NCBI GenBank assembly: GCA_910585255.1 | Contig: CAJUEI010000019.1 | Span: 1-27,569, forward strand | Direction: 5' to 3' | DNA: 27,569 bases | Source of the DNA: an uncultured Lachnospiraceae bacterium | Lineage (GTDB): Bacteria > Bacillota > Clostridia > Lachnospirales > Lachnospiraceae | Shown: in pieces, positions 15,596-24,166 of the stretch | Layout of the letters: the number at the start of each line of letters is the position of its first letter | How positions within the stretch are numbered: the stretch's first letter is position 1 | The notes under the pieces: model-generated | The model's database searches: none | The model's input: only the letters and a program-made list of their open reading frames with translations | What the model was told of the DNA's origin: nothing | Position numbers and translations under genes: made by a program

Positions 15596-16036
15596 CTATT
15601 TACTCATATTGCTGTTGTGGTATTCTGGTCTCTCGGTTACATCCTCTCCAAACCAATCCAGCGGACAAAATGCATCGCAGGTTTCCCTGTCTGGAAATTC
15701 TACTTCTGCTAAAATAATTCCTTGGTGATCTCCTTCAAAAATATCCAATTCTACCTTTAATCCATGCTCTATCGGAATGATATAACGCTTTTTTCGAATG
15801 ATTTTCCCATCTGTTTTTTCCCGCAGATGTTCATAGGACTCTTTATTCAATGGAAGATTATATTCTTCCCGAATCATCATGCCGCTTCCCTTATAAGTGA
15901 AACTATATTCGTCATTCTGCTTCCGTATCCGAATAACAGGCTCCCGATTTAGATATGCCTGTTCTATCTCAAGGCAGGTATACTGTTCTAATTGTTCCGG
16001 CAATTTTTTTACTAAAAACTTTTTTTCTATTTCCAT
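15596..16036 (-). CDS. CYTH-domain protein (inorganic triphosphatase / CyaB-like)
   Basis: A 146-aa CYTH protein opening with the signature EIEKK (ExExK, residues 2-6), followed by the alternating charged strands of the triphosphate tunnel: VIRIRKQND, SFTYKG, RKKRYIIP, VELDIFEGD, LAEVEFP. Bacterial members of this size usually hydrolyse inorganic tripolyphosphate or other triphosphates using divalent metal. The ATG follows an AAGGAAA site. A weak promoter-like pair (TTGGTA and TATATT) lies upstream, just after the terminator of the CRISPR-Cas operon, so it probably starts its own transcript with the HAD gene. The cellular role is not known from context. Confidence 0.92.
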   Translation of the reverse strand: MEIEKKFLVKKLPEQLEQYTCLEIEQAYLNREPVIRIRKQNDEYSFTYKGSGMMIREEYNLPLNKESYEHLREKTDGKIIRKKRYIIPIEHGLKVELDIFEGDHQGIILAEVEFPDRETCDAFCPLDWFGEDVTERPEYHNSNMSK

Positions 16037-16115
16037 AATAACACTTGTTTCCTTTCTATTCTATCATTTATTAATATAAATACTAGATATCAAGTACCAA
16101 ACCTCAAGCTTTCGA

Positions 16116-16169
16116 TAACAAAACGCCAGAGTTTGAAAGCAATCTTCTGCTGTTTCGCATCTCTGGCGT
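16116..16169 (-). terminator. Terminator at the end of the cas operon
   Basis: ACGCCAGAG (minus strand from 16169) pairs perfectly with CTCTGGCGT (down to 16123) and is followed by TTTTGTT. The loop is about 29 bases. It lies 19 bases after the stop of the last cas gene. The CGCCAGAG arm resembles the arms of palindromic elements A and C, so it may be a shortened member of that family acting as a terminator. Confidence 0.75.
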
Positions 16170-16187
16170 CCTCTCCAAATCCTTCCT

Positions 16188-18287
16188 CTATTTTATCACT
16201 TCTTCAATCGAAGGCAAAGGACGATTTTCTCGAACCCGATCTTGAAATTCTTTCTTCTGAATAGACATATAACGGGTCTTATCTTTATCTGGTATCTTTT
16301 CGGCATCTTTCATAAGAAGGAAATCTTTTACACTCCGCATTTCCTCTATTTCTTTCCTTAACCACTGCTTCATCTCTTTCTGAAAACAGCAAATCAATTC
16401 TTTTCTCTCCTGCTGCTCTACGAGATAAACCGGATGCAAAAACTCTCCAGGGTGCTTTATAAGCTGATCGGGCTGATACGCTTTTTCTAGATCGAAAATT
16501 TCTAATTCCTTTACTATAATCTTCACTCTGCCATACCCATATGCCTTTGCTTTTCCAATATTTTGTTCTGATTCTGGATTTAACTCTAAACTCCAAAGCA
16601 GCAGTCCCAACTCATCTCTCTTTAGATTATGAAACCGCACTTTTCCCAGAAACATCGTTCCAGCAGGCAATGGTTTTAACGAACTCTCTATTTTTTTATT
16701 TCTGCTGTTGGTTTTCTCTGCTTTTTGTTCTACTATCTGCTCTTTTAACCAATATTGTTTTATTCCACGCAGACGAAACGCCTCACTATTATAAGTAACA
16801 GCCGTTTGATATGGATTTTCTGCACTTTCAATATAATCTAAATAGCTGGTCGGTTTGGGTGAGCCCAGTATCAATCCACGCATTTCCAACTCTTGTGCCT
16901 GCTCTGCAGCTGCATCCTGAAAAGAAAGCCGTGATTTAAAACTTTTTTCTTTATCTGTATAGCCAAATAAAGCCTTAACATAATCTAACTCAGTCTTCTG
17001 CTGACGATATCCTTTTTTTACACTATTAGCATAAAACAAACGCAGTCTTGGAGTAAATCCAAAATATAATTTTCCGCCATATTCAATATAAAATACAGGT
17101 TTTTCTTCTCTCTCCTTCGGCAGTCCAAAAAAGTCTTCTAACTTCTTTATCTGTGTTTTCTTTCCTTCTAAATCCCGCTTATATGCATCTATATCCTGCT
17201 CTGGTATAAGAATAGAGTCCTGTTCTCGATCGATCTCTGGAATAATATAAATAACCTTTTTCATTCTCATTGCACCGGAACTTAACAAATAGCCTTTATT
17301 CTTATATTCTCCGGGTGCCCCAATCGCTCCTACCGTTTTTTCTCTACAAATTTCATAAGAAATTTCTCGATAAAACGGACGGTATTTATCGCTTTTCCCA
17401 CCGTTAAACATCTCTTCCTTTTCCGGTACATACTGCTTTTTCTTAGTTCTTGAATTTCTTTCTTCTCTAAATTTACAATCCTTTGTATATTGCAAAACAA
17501 AATCAGAAGAATAGAGATACCGAAATTTTGAATTTTCCGGGTCTCTTTGATAGTCTTCTAATATAGTTCTCTCACTTATCATATAATAATTCATCTCTCC
17601 AAATTCTGTCCGAATCTGTTTAAGCTTTGTACGATAAATAATATAATCGTTTTCTTTTTTTGCAATATAACCCGCCTTTATATGTTTTAACACACCATTT
17701 GTATTTTTATCATTTACTTCTGGAACACCCAGAATTTTTCGATACAATTCCTGATCGTTTCCGGCTGCAATATTTCGATACATAAGACTATAGTCGTCAA
17801 TATCTTCTCCTACTTCTGAAAAACTTAGAATCTGGGCATTGCCTCTTACCAATCCTCGGACACTGCTTCCTGGAATAGCATAATTTCCATAGGCATCTTT
17901 ATAAAATTCTCCTATTCCCTTTCCGTCCGAATCTGTTTTTCCGCTGTCAATTAAAATCGGTGTTTTTGCCTCTATCTGATAGGTGATGCATCCTGAAAGT
18001 AGGTTTTTCTCCAATACATTATGCATAACTTGCTTTTTTTGATTTTTACTATAATCATATGTTTTTTCTGAAATCGGAACAAAATTATAGGGAGCCCCTA
18101 CATAGTTTTCTACTTTTCTTTCTCTGTTAATTTCCTTTTTTTCTTTTTCTATTGAGTTTTTCTTTCCGGTCTGATACATCGGTTTTTTAATAGTATGTTT
18201 CTCCTTTTGTATTGTTTCTCTTTCTGTTGTCTCTTTTTTTCCGTACTTTTTTAAAAGTCTGCTAAGATCCAAATTATTTTCGCTCAT
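16188..18287 (-). CDS. Type III-D large RAMP protein (TIGR03986-like, Cas7 with insertion)
   Basis: A 699-aa RAMP protein. After an 80-residue Lys/Glu-rich disordered start comes VGAPYNFVPIS, an opening typical of the TIGR03986 CRISPR RAMP family, then the Cas7 core (TPILIDSG, IPGSSVRGLVRG near residue 140). A long central insertion and a C-terminal Cas7 half follow (TMFLGKVRFHNLK; glycine-rich GKAKAYGYGRVKI). In characterised III-D complexes a Cas7 with a large insertion sits at the end of the backbone and holds the crRNA 3' region. AGGGGG precedes the ATG, nine bases after the csx19-like stop. It is the last gene of the operon. The family call is firm; the position in the complex is inferred. 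Confidence 0.85.
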   Translation of the reverse strand: MSENNLDLSRLLKKYGKKETTERETIQKEKHTIKKPMYQTGKKNSIEKEKKEINRERKVENYVGAPYNFVPISEKTYDYSKNQKKQVMHNVLEKNLLSGCITYQIEAKTPILIDSGKTDSDGKGIGEFYKDAYGNYAIPGSSVRGLVRGNAQILSFSEVGEDIDDYSLMYRNIAAGNDQELYRKILGVPEVNDKNTNGVLKHIKAGYIAKKENDYIIYRTKLKQIRTEFGEMNYYMISERTILEDYQRDPENSKFRYLYSSDFVLQYTKDCKFREERNSRTKKKQYVPEKEEMFNGGKSDKYRPFYREISYEICREKTVGAIGAPGEYKNKGYLLSSGAMRMKKVIYIIPEIDREQDSILIPEQDIDAYKRDLEGKKTQIKKLEDFFGLPKEREEKPVFYIEYGGKLYFGFTPRLRLFYANSVKKGYRQQKTELDYVKALFGYTDKEKSFKSRLSFQDAAAEQAQELEMRGLILGSPKPTSYLDYIESAENPYQTAVTYNSEAFRLRGIKQYWLKEQIVEQKAEKTNSRNKKIESSLKPLPAGTMFLGKVRFHNLKRDELGLLLWSLELNPESEQNIGKAKAYGYGRVKIIVKELEIFDLEKAYQPDQLIKHPGEFLHPVYLVEQQERKELICCFQKEMKQWLRKEIEEMRSVKDFLLMKDAEKIPDKDKTRYMSIQKKEFQDRVRENRPLPSIEEVIK

Positions 18288-18296
18288 AGTAACCCC

Positions 18297-18689
18297 CTAT
18301 TTTAATCCGACAAGTCTTGTTAATAAAACGGTTACCTGTCCATCCTCATCACAGCCTAGATATTCTTTTACCTGAAATGTATGGAACCTCTGCTTTCCAA
18401 ACTTTTCGGCAAGAGGATGGGTTCTCTCTAAACTGCTCTGATAGGGTTCTGTTTCTTCTGTTTCCTCTACACAAACAGCTCTTTCTTCTCCATTATAATC
18501 AAAGATATGCAATTCTCCCTGTTCGGAAAAAAAACGGGCTTCTATACAATCTTCCCAGCAAATTTTCTCTTTTATAGTCTCTATTTTTCCCAGCAAAACC
18601 TCATCTAATAGATAAACCAATCCATATACATATTGTTCTGCTTTTCTCTTCGCTTCTTCTAAAGAAATTTCTTTTACCTGATATCCCAT
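18297..18689 (-). CDS. csx19: Small CRISPR-associated protein, probable Csx19
   Basis: A 130-aa acidic protein (YVYGLVYLLDEVLLG, RFFSEQGELHIFDYNGEERAV, EYLGCDEDGQVTVLLTRLVG) with alternating strands and no catalytic motif that I recognise. I call it Csx19 mainly from context: in III-D loci a protein of this size sits between the double Cas7 and the large RAMP gene, exactly as here, and Csx19 is a structural subunit of the III-D effector complex. The short WYL-like beta pattern does not contradict this. Spacing is tight: four bases after the cas7-2x stop and nine bases before the next start. If it is not Csx19 it is an unknown subunit of the same complex. Confidence 0.6.
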   Translation of the reverse strand: MGYQVKEISLEEAKRKAEQYVYGLVYLLDEVLLGKIETIKEKICWEDCIEARFFSEQGELHIFDYNGEERAVCVEETEETEPYQSSLERTHPLAEKFGKQRFHTFQVKEYLGCDEDGQVTVLLTRLVGLK

Positions 18690-18693
18690 TCTA

Positions 18694-20058
18694 TTATGCC
18701 CCTTTTTGTTTTTCTAATGCCTGCAGACAAGCTGAAAGAATTTGATTGGGATCTTGTATCATTCCTTTTTGAAAATCCAATATGCCGATCTCTCCCCTGT
18801 CATTTGTAATAGTGATTTGATCTACCCGAATCAATCCTTTTCCTATCCCATAGCCGCTGCCAATGGCTACTTCTCCATTTGCTAAATCCCGCAGGGCATA
18901 AATCAGCAAAGCACATGCCTGATCTGCCTGTTCTCCATTTAAAATCCCGATATGCATGGTTACTTTTCCTGTGATATTTTTTTGACTAAACAGCCCTCCC
19001 CTTCTGGCACCTCCTGTAAATTTATCAATTCGAATTCTCATCTGAATATTGTCGTTTTTCTTTTCTTCTCTTACTATGGTGTCATAAAAGCAAAATAGCC
19101 CCATCCTTCCTTCTTCTTCTTTCGAAGCAGCTTTTCCAAAGAGAATATCTATCTGCTTGGGATCGATCTGTTTATATGCCTGTATCATCTCGATTCGGTT
19201 TCGAATCGTTCCTTTTAGGGAACTTGCCGGAATGATAAATTCCTTTTTTCCGTTCTGTATATTCATACTATCTGGTGTATCCCTTCCATGCCCCGTTACC
19301 GCAAGTCCCTTTACTAACAATTCCGTCTCTACTTGTCCATCTAATTGAATCTCAAATGCCCGATTTCCTTTTGCTAAAGGCAGTGCCGATAAATCCAGTT
19401 TCTGGATATTACTTTTCTCTTCGTTTTCTTCCTGCATCCATCTGTTTCGGTCTGCTTCTTCTTTTAAATTATAATGCTGATAAAAGACCTGCAGCAGCTC
19501 TAAGTAACCGCATCCATTGCTTTTTTGTCCTCCAAACTGCAATGTTCCATTCTGTATGGCAGACAGACAAGTTAAAAATTCTTGGCAGAACCGTGTTTCA
19601 TTTTCCTCTCCAAAATAATAGATTGTAAATGAAACTTCTGCCCCTGCTGCCACATACTGCATATTAAATTTCTGCCCGGAATATTGCCAGGTTCCTTTAT
19701 TTTTCTTTGCATCTACTGTACCTGTAGCAGAATTTAACTTTAATCTTGGACGAATTTCGATTTTTATGGTTTCCGTTTGAAAAATACCATCTGTAAATCG
19801 AATTCGGCTGCTTTGTTCTGCTTCTTCTGAAAAATAAGAATATCCAAATATCCGTTCTGTCTCTTTTTTTCCATATATCTGACAGAAACAACTGCGAAAT
19901 ACTCCGGCTAAACTAGAAGCCTGTATAAAAGGAACCTGATCGATTGGATGGGTCAGCACTTCTTCTCTGTCTCCATTGGCACTTCCTATATGCAGCGGCT
20001 CTTTGCAAATGGCATCTATTCTATATTTTTCTACCTGACTATAGCGTACCCTCTCCAT
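18694..20058 (-). CDS. Double Cas7 (Csm3-like) backbone subunit, Cas7-2x
   Basis: A 454-aa protein with two Cas7/Csm3 domains. The first (about 1-220) has LHIGSANGD, PFIQASSLAGVFRSC and GGQKSNGCGYLEL. The second (about 230-454) has LAVTGHGRDTPDSM, FIIPASSLKGTIRN and GSGYGIGKGLI. Both therefore carry the SSLxG helix start and the glycine-rich loop of RAMPs. Csm3 cuts target RNA with an aspartate just before that helix. In domain 1 the position appears as Thr/His (LTHPIDQ), while domain 2 offers DTPDSM. The ATG at 20058 has AGGGAGG eight bases upstream and overlaps csx10 by 20 bases. A fused double Cas7 is characteristic of III-D complexes. Confidence 0.88.
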   Translation of the reverse strand: MERVRYSQVEKYRIDAICKEPLHIGSANGDREEVLTHPIDQVPFIQASSLAGVFRSCFCQIYGKKETERIFGYSYFSEEAEQSSRIRFTDGIFQTETIKIEIRPRLKLNSATGTVDAKKNKGTWQYSGQKFNMQYVAAGAEVSFTIYYFGEENETRFCQEFLTCLSAIQNGTLQFGGQKSNGCGYLELLQVFYQHYNLKEEADRNRWMQEENEEKSNIQKLDLSALPLAKGNRAFEIQLDGQVETELLVKGLAVTGHGRDTPDSMNIQNGKKEFIIPASSLKGTIRNRIEMIQAYKQIDPKQIDILFGKAASKEEEGRMGLFCFYDTIVREEKKNDNIQMRIRIDKFTGGARRGGLFSQKNITGKVTMHIGILNGEQADQACALLIYALRDLANGEVAIGSGYGIGKGLIRVDQITITNDRGEIGILDFQKGMIQDPNQILSACLQALEKQKGA

Positions 20059-21862
20059 TGTCTGTTTCCTCCCTGTTTGCAAAACGAATCATTTCCAGCA
20101 AAAATTTTAATTTCCATCTTAAACTCTCTTCTTCTGTAAAACATTCCTTCTTTTTTATTCCCATAATGTCTGCTCTATCTTTGAATTCACTTTCTAAAAA
20201 CTGATCTAAATCCGATTGAAACAAGGTTTCAATCCATTTTTTTACTTCTGCCTTTTTCTGTATCTCTGTATGTACACGATTGGCTTCTTCTTTTGCAGCA
20301 GCATGTTCTAGATAAGAAAGCAATTCTTTTTCTGCTTGTTTTGGCGTAAACTGTAAAGCAGCGATATAGGAAGCAATCGTTCCCATTTGACTGCTTGTTA
20401 ATGTTTTACTTAAAATAGGATTCTTACGATTGTTAGGATTGATCAGATAATCCTTTTTTGCCTGTTCTAACTTTTCCAAATAATATCCTTTTGCTGCAAT
20501 CAAAAGAACTTGTTCTTCTTCTTTTGATAATTCTTTTTTTCTCTCTTTTGTTTTTTCTATTGAATCATATAATTTCTTTTGTGGAGTTCCTGTTCTAGAT
20601 TTTTTTACTAGATCTTCTTCTGTTTGATCTTGTTTTATTTGGACTTGTCCTATTTGATCTTGTTTTGCTTGAGCTGATTCTATTTGATATTCTTCTGTTT
20701 GATATTCTTCTGTTTGATATTTTTCTGTCTGATATTCTTCTATTTGATATTTTTCTTTTTGATACCTTTGTAGTTGATATTTTTCTTTTTCTATTCGATG
20801 TTTTTTCTTTAATTCTTCATATCCTTCCAAAATAAGTACTTTTCCAAATCCCTCATTTCTGCGGATTCCAATTCCTTTTTTTAATAATTCCGCAGCCTTT
20901 TCCTGCCCTATTACTCCTTGATAGCAAAGCTGAAATACACTTCCCATTTCATACATGGTCATTTCCGGCAATTTCGTATTCCAAAGTCGATTATACCCCC
21001 TGCTTTTTAAGGTGGAAACAGCACACCGTTCTATTCGCAGTTGCTCGACTCCTAACTGTTTTTCCAATGTGGGAATATCAATTCCTGTCAATTCTCCATT
21101 TTTATTCCGCATAACTAAATTAGACAAAAGATAGAGATAACACATTCCCTCTTTTTCTTTCTGCAGATTATACTGCTGATAAGAAAGCTTGGTTACTTCT
21201 TCTTTTTCTGTTATAACACATTTTCCCATTCCTGCAGAACGCCCATTTCCAAGCAAAAAATATCCCTGATCAAATACTGACAAAATCTTTTTCTCTAACT
21301 CCAGATCTTCTACTGCAATATAACCGCAGAATTTCTGATTTTGCAGCATATACTGGCTGCGGAACATCTCTTTTTCCTGCACAGCATTTGGGATTGCAAT
21401 TCTCATATCACCGCTTCGTTCGACATTAGAAAAGAAAATTGTTTGCTTATCTATATAACAGTATCTTCCTAATGATGCATTCTTTAAACCTCCCGCTTCC
21501 TCTTTCACCCCTTTTAATGTATTTGTAATTTCTTTCTCTTCTTCTATCGATTCTTTATTTTCACAAAATCCTTTTGGGGAGGGAATCAATTCAATTTCTC
21601 TATCTTCTTTTCCCTCTGGTTCTTTCTTTCTGCCCATCGGATAAGCATTGAAAAAAGAAACTCGATCTGAAAAAAGCGTCCTTCTTATCTGTTCCCAATT
21701 TTCTTCTTTCCGTTCCCATTTCTCTGCCAATGCCTGAATAACTGCACCACGAATCGTCATTCCTGGAATATAAGTCAGAGTATCTATCTGCCCATATTGA
21801 CTGGTGCTGTCATCTGTAATGCGAAGCGGTTCTATATTTTTTAATATATATCGAATATACAC
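20039..21862 (-). CDS. csx10: Csx10 (Cas5-like) with repetitive linker and Cas11-like C-terminal region
   Basis: About 607 aa from a GTG start (21862) that follows AGAGG; the stop of the preceding cas7 is 18 bases upstream. The N-terminal half is a Cas5/Csx10 RAMP: YIRYILKNIEPLRI, YIPGMTIRGAVIQALAEKW, and two glycine-rich loops LLGNGRSAGMGKC and GIGIRRNEGFGKV. Csx10 caps the crRNA 5' handle end of III-D complexes. A hydrophilic segment follows (DNA 20.65-20.78 kb), made of repeats such as KYQTEEYQTEEYQ, then about 180 predominantly helical residues. Synechocystis III-Dv has a Cas7-Cas5-Cas11 fusion; here the Cas7 is a separate gene upstream and the helical tail occupies the Cas11 position. 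The Csx10 call is firm, the Cas11 identity is inferred. Confidence 0.87.
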   Translation of the reverse strand: MYIRYILKNIEPLRITDDSTSQYGQIDTLTYIPGMTIRGAVIQALAEKWERKEENWEQIRRTLFSDRVSFFNAYPMGRKKEPEGKEDREIELIPSPKGFCENKESIEEEKEITNTLKGVKEEAGGLKNASLGRYCYIDKQTIFFSNVERSGDMRIAIPNAVQEKEMFRSQYMLQNQKFCGYIAVEDLELEKKILSVFDQGYFLLGNGRSAGMGKCVITEKEEVTKLSYQQYNLQKEKEGMCYLYLLSNLVMRNKNGELTGIDIPTLEKQLGVEQLRIERCAVSTLKSRGYNRLWNTKLPEMTMYEMGSVFQLCYQGVIGQEKAAELLKKGIGIRRNEGFGKVLILEGYEELKKKHRIEKEKYQLQRYQKEKYQIEEYQTEKYQTEEYQTEEYQIESAQAKQDQIGQVQIKQDQTEEDLVKKSRTGTPQKKLYDSIEKTKERKKELSKEEEQVLLIAAKGYYLEKLEQAKKDYLINPNNRKNPILSKTLTSSQMGTIASYIAALQFTPKQAEKELLSYLEHAAAKEEANRVHTEIQKKAEVKKWIETLFQSDLDQFLESEFKDRADIMGIKKKECFTEEESLRWKLKFLLEMIRFANREETDNGEGTL

Positions 21863-21879
21863 GATTCCTCTTCCCCCTC

Positions 21880-22446
21880 CTATCGCTGCTCTAATTTTAC
21901 CTGACCAAACCCTCTGTTCCGCATGGTTCCAACCCACTTAATCAGGGATAAAACCTGCAGTACAAATTCTTGATCGTCTTCTTCACAGTCAATTCTTCCA
22001 TAAAAAATCAATCCCTTTTTCAGACAACGGCAGCTTCTCAATGTTTTCTCTTTTATCATACCATTGTCTTCCAAGGCAGTAAAAGTACGAAGATAAGAAA
22101 ATGCCCGTAAAATAGCTTCTCTGTCGTCTCCGATTTCTCTTTTTACCAGTTCCTTTACCGTATGGGAGAGTGTAAAATTTTCAAATCGAAGTTTTCCTTC
22201 CATAGATAGCTGATGATCTCCGCTTGTTCCCAACATTCTCTTCAATCTGCCTGCTCGTTCTTTCTCTAAAATTCCCTGCCACTCCAAAAGATTCTCCATT
22301 TCTTCCCGAAAAATCCCTTTAAAAGAAGTCGCTTTATAATAAGGAAATCCTTCTTCATCTGTTAAAATTGAAATATCCTCTCCTCCTGGCACTCTCATCC
22401 CATTTCCAAATACTGCATCTGAAAGTAATGTCATCTGAATGTTCAT
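21880..22446 (-). CDS. Single-domain Cas7 (Csm3-like) RAMP subunit
   Basis: A 188-aa RAMP: MTLLSDAVFGNGM, GGEDISILTDEEGFPYYKATSFKG and C-terminal WVGTMRNRGFGQVKLE (glycine-rich loop). D24 in GGEDIS aligns with the catalytic aspartate of Csm3 (the AIDSP motif), so this subunit may cut target RNA. GGGAG is found nine bases before the ATG. It lies between cas10 and csx10, where a stand-alone Cas7 is expected in III-D loci that lack the Cas7-Cas5 fusion. It is short compared with Csm3 (about 220 aa), but no motif is missing. Confidence 0.85.
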   Translation of the reverse strand: MNIQMTLLSDAVFGNGMRVPGGEDISILTDEEGFPYYKATSFKGIFREEMENLLEWQGILEKERAGRLKRMLGTSGDHQLSMEGKLRFENFTLSHTVKELVKREIGDDREAILRAFSYLRTFTALEDNGMIKEKTLRSCRCLKKGLIFYGRIDCEEDDQEFVLQVLSLIKWVGTMRNRGFGQVKLEQR

Positions 22447-22479
22447 TCCTTATTCTCCCATCCTTCTATCTGTGAACTA

Positions 22480-22501
22480 CCCATTGTCTAAAGTCAGTGG
22501 G
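22480..22501. mobile_element. IS200/IS605-like end hairpin fused to the cas10 3' end
   Basis: CCCATTGTC, loop TAAA, GTCAGTGGG: an imperfect palindrome of the type found at the ends of IS200/IS605 elements. No transposase or tnpB gene is nearby. The cas10 stop codon (22494-22496) lies inside the right arm. A sibling with the same TAAA loop and GTCA arm occurs at 27290-27309. Confidence 0.5.
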
Positions 22502-24134
22502 ATTGCGTCAGCCTTATTTCAATCGGAATAAATAGATCAAAAAGCTCGATTGCATCAAAATATAGGCAGTGTTTTTTCTTATCCGCTGTTGTGATAAATG
22601 TCTTTCTCTCTAAAGAGCTGCCAGTTCCAACTTTACTACAATCCATATCAGTAAAGATATCCTGATAACCAAAAAGTTCAATATCATCTATCCGCTTTGA
22701 TTTTATATAATGGGCAGCAGCCGTTTCTCCTTCTTTTAGATAAGATCGAAACTCCTTTAATTTTCCTCTGGCATACTCGATGTCTCCTGTCTGAATCTGG
22801 TGCATTAATTTTTTGAAATTTTGATAGCTGCGAAAAGCTTCTCCTTTTAACAGCCCTTTCGGATCTAATAAAATATAAGGACGAAGTTCTAAATGCTGCC
22901 GTTCCTCTCCTTCTTTTTCTATTGTCTGATATCCGCTTCGAATCTCATCTAATCCGTCCTTCATCTCTCCATATTCAATATGCCAATCGATTGCACAGAC
23001 ATTTGCACAGACCTCCGCACTGTCCATCGTTCTTTTCTTCTGTTCTTTTGCTGAATCGCTCCTCGCTGCTTCTGTATCTGTATGAAGACTGGCATACGTA
23101 TTTGCAATAAACCGCTTGGCATTGCTGCACAATTCTTCTGCTAATTCATAGGCACGATAAAACGGATATTTCCGATGCACAATTGCTACTCCGGCACAGG
23201 CAGCATAATGTTCTTGATCGGATCCCTTTTCTACCAATTTTTCTATAAAAATCCGTGCACACTCCAAACCAATTCTGCCCTCTGTGATAAAACAAATATC
23301 ATCTCCTGCTGTAATAATCCGCCGAATTGGAAAATCCTCTCCCTCCAGCTCTAATTCTGTCAGCTCTTCCTTCCTAATAGCATCTGCCACTTCATCCGCC
23401 ATTTCCTTATAAGCCTGTTTAAAATTTTTATCTATAGAGTCACTAAATTCTCTAAATTTTTCTCGATATGTTTCCCAGTCTTTTCCCTCCAATGAACTCT
23501 GAAAATCTTTTACACGTTTTCCCATACTATTTCCATCAATATGAATCACCGCTATAAAATTAGCGATTCCCTCCCTGCCTCCACGACGTTCCAACCATTT
23601 TGTTGTCCTAAACCCTTCTGGTGTCAGTTCGTCATCGATCTCTTTTTCTCTTTTCGGCATCTCTGCTATCCTTCCATCAAAAGAAACCGTTTTTTTCTCT
23701 TCTTTCTTTTTTCTGTCTTCTATTCCAAAACTGCCTTGATGAAATGCCGTTTGGCGATTCGATTTTTTCTTTCCCAATTCTTTTGAAAGCAGCTCTAACT
23801 CTTCTTTTCCAATCTTTTCTCCACACTCCAATATCTTTGCAAACATTTCCAGTCCGCTGTACGTTCGATAAATATATCCCGTAATTCTCCATACAAATTC
23901 TTTTGCCTGTTCCTTTGTATCAAATATTAATACGGCATGTCCTCCTCCTGCATATGCAAAATTTATTTCTTCAGAATAAATCGACCGATCAGCAATCACT
24001 TCTTCAAAAAATTCTGGATGTGTTACCCACGCAATAATCGCTGAATTAATAACATTATCCTGCAATTTATTACTCGAAAAAATAAATGCCTGTTTTTGAG
24101 AAACTTCTAAAATCGCTAAACACTTTTTCTCCAT
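22494..24134 (-). CDS. cas10: Cas10, HD-less, palm motif AGDD
   Basis: A 546-aa Cas10. The N-terminus goes straight into the first palm domain (AILEVSQKQAFIFSSNKLQ, YAGGGHAVLIF at 61-71), with no HD nuclease domain. The second palm carries HIDGNSMGKR (D200) and ITAGDDICFI (A276-D279), so GGDD is changed to AGDD but both metal-binding aspartates remain. A helical C-terminal domain follows. Cas10 is the large subunit of the III-D effector. DNase activity through HD is not expected; cyclic oligoadenylate synthesis remains possible, although some III-D complexes lack it. The ATG has AGAGGAAG upstream. The C-terminus (EIRLTQSH) is encoded within an IS605-like hairpin. Confidence 0.93.
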   Translation of the reverse strand: MEKKCLAILEVSQKQAFIFSSNKLQDNVINSAIIAWVTHPEFFEEVIADRSIYSEEINFAYAGGGHAVLIFDTKEQAKEFVWRITGYIYRTYSGLEMFAKILECGEKIGKEELELLSKELGKKKSNRQTAFHQGSFGIEDRKKKEEKKTVSFDGRIAEMPKREKEIDDELTPEGFRTTKWLERRGGREGIANFIAVIHIDGNSMGKRVKDFQSSLEGKDWETYREKFREFSDSIDKNFKQAYKEMADEVADAIRKEELTELELEGEDFPIRRIITAGDDICFITEGRIGLECARIFIEKLVEKGSDQEHYAACAGVAIVHRKYPFYRAYELAEELCSNAKRFIANTYASLHTDTEAARSDSAKEQKKRTMDSAEVCANVCAIDWHIEYGEMKDGLDEIRSGYQTIEKEGEERQHLELRPYILLDPKGLLKGEAFRSYQNFKKLMHQIQTGDIEYARGKLKEFRSYLKEGETAAAHYIKSKRIDDIELFGYQDIFTDMDCSKVGTGSSLERKTFITTADKKKHCLYFDAIELFDLFIPIEIRLTQSH

Positions 24135-24166
24135 CTTTCTTCCTCTTTCTGTATACTATGCAGCTT

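Noticed and set aside
16285..16596. Small minus-strand frame inside the large RAMP gene
   Set aside because: It overlaps the RAMP coding frame completely, with no ribosome binding site and no recognisable domain.
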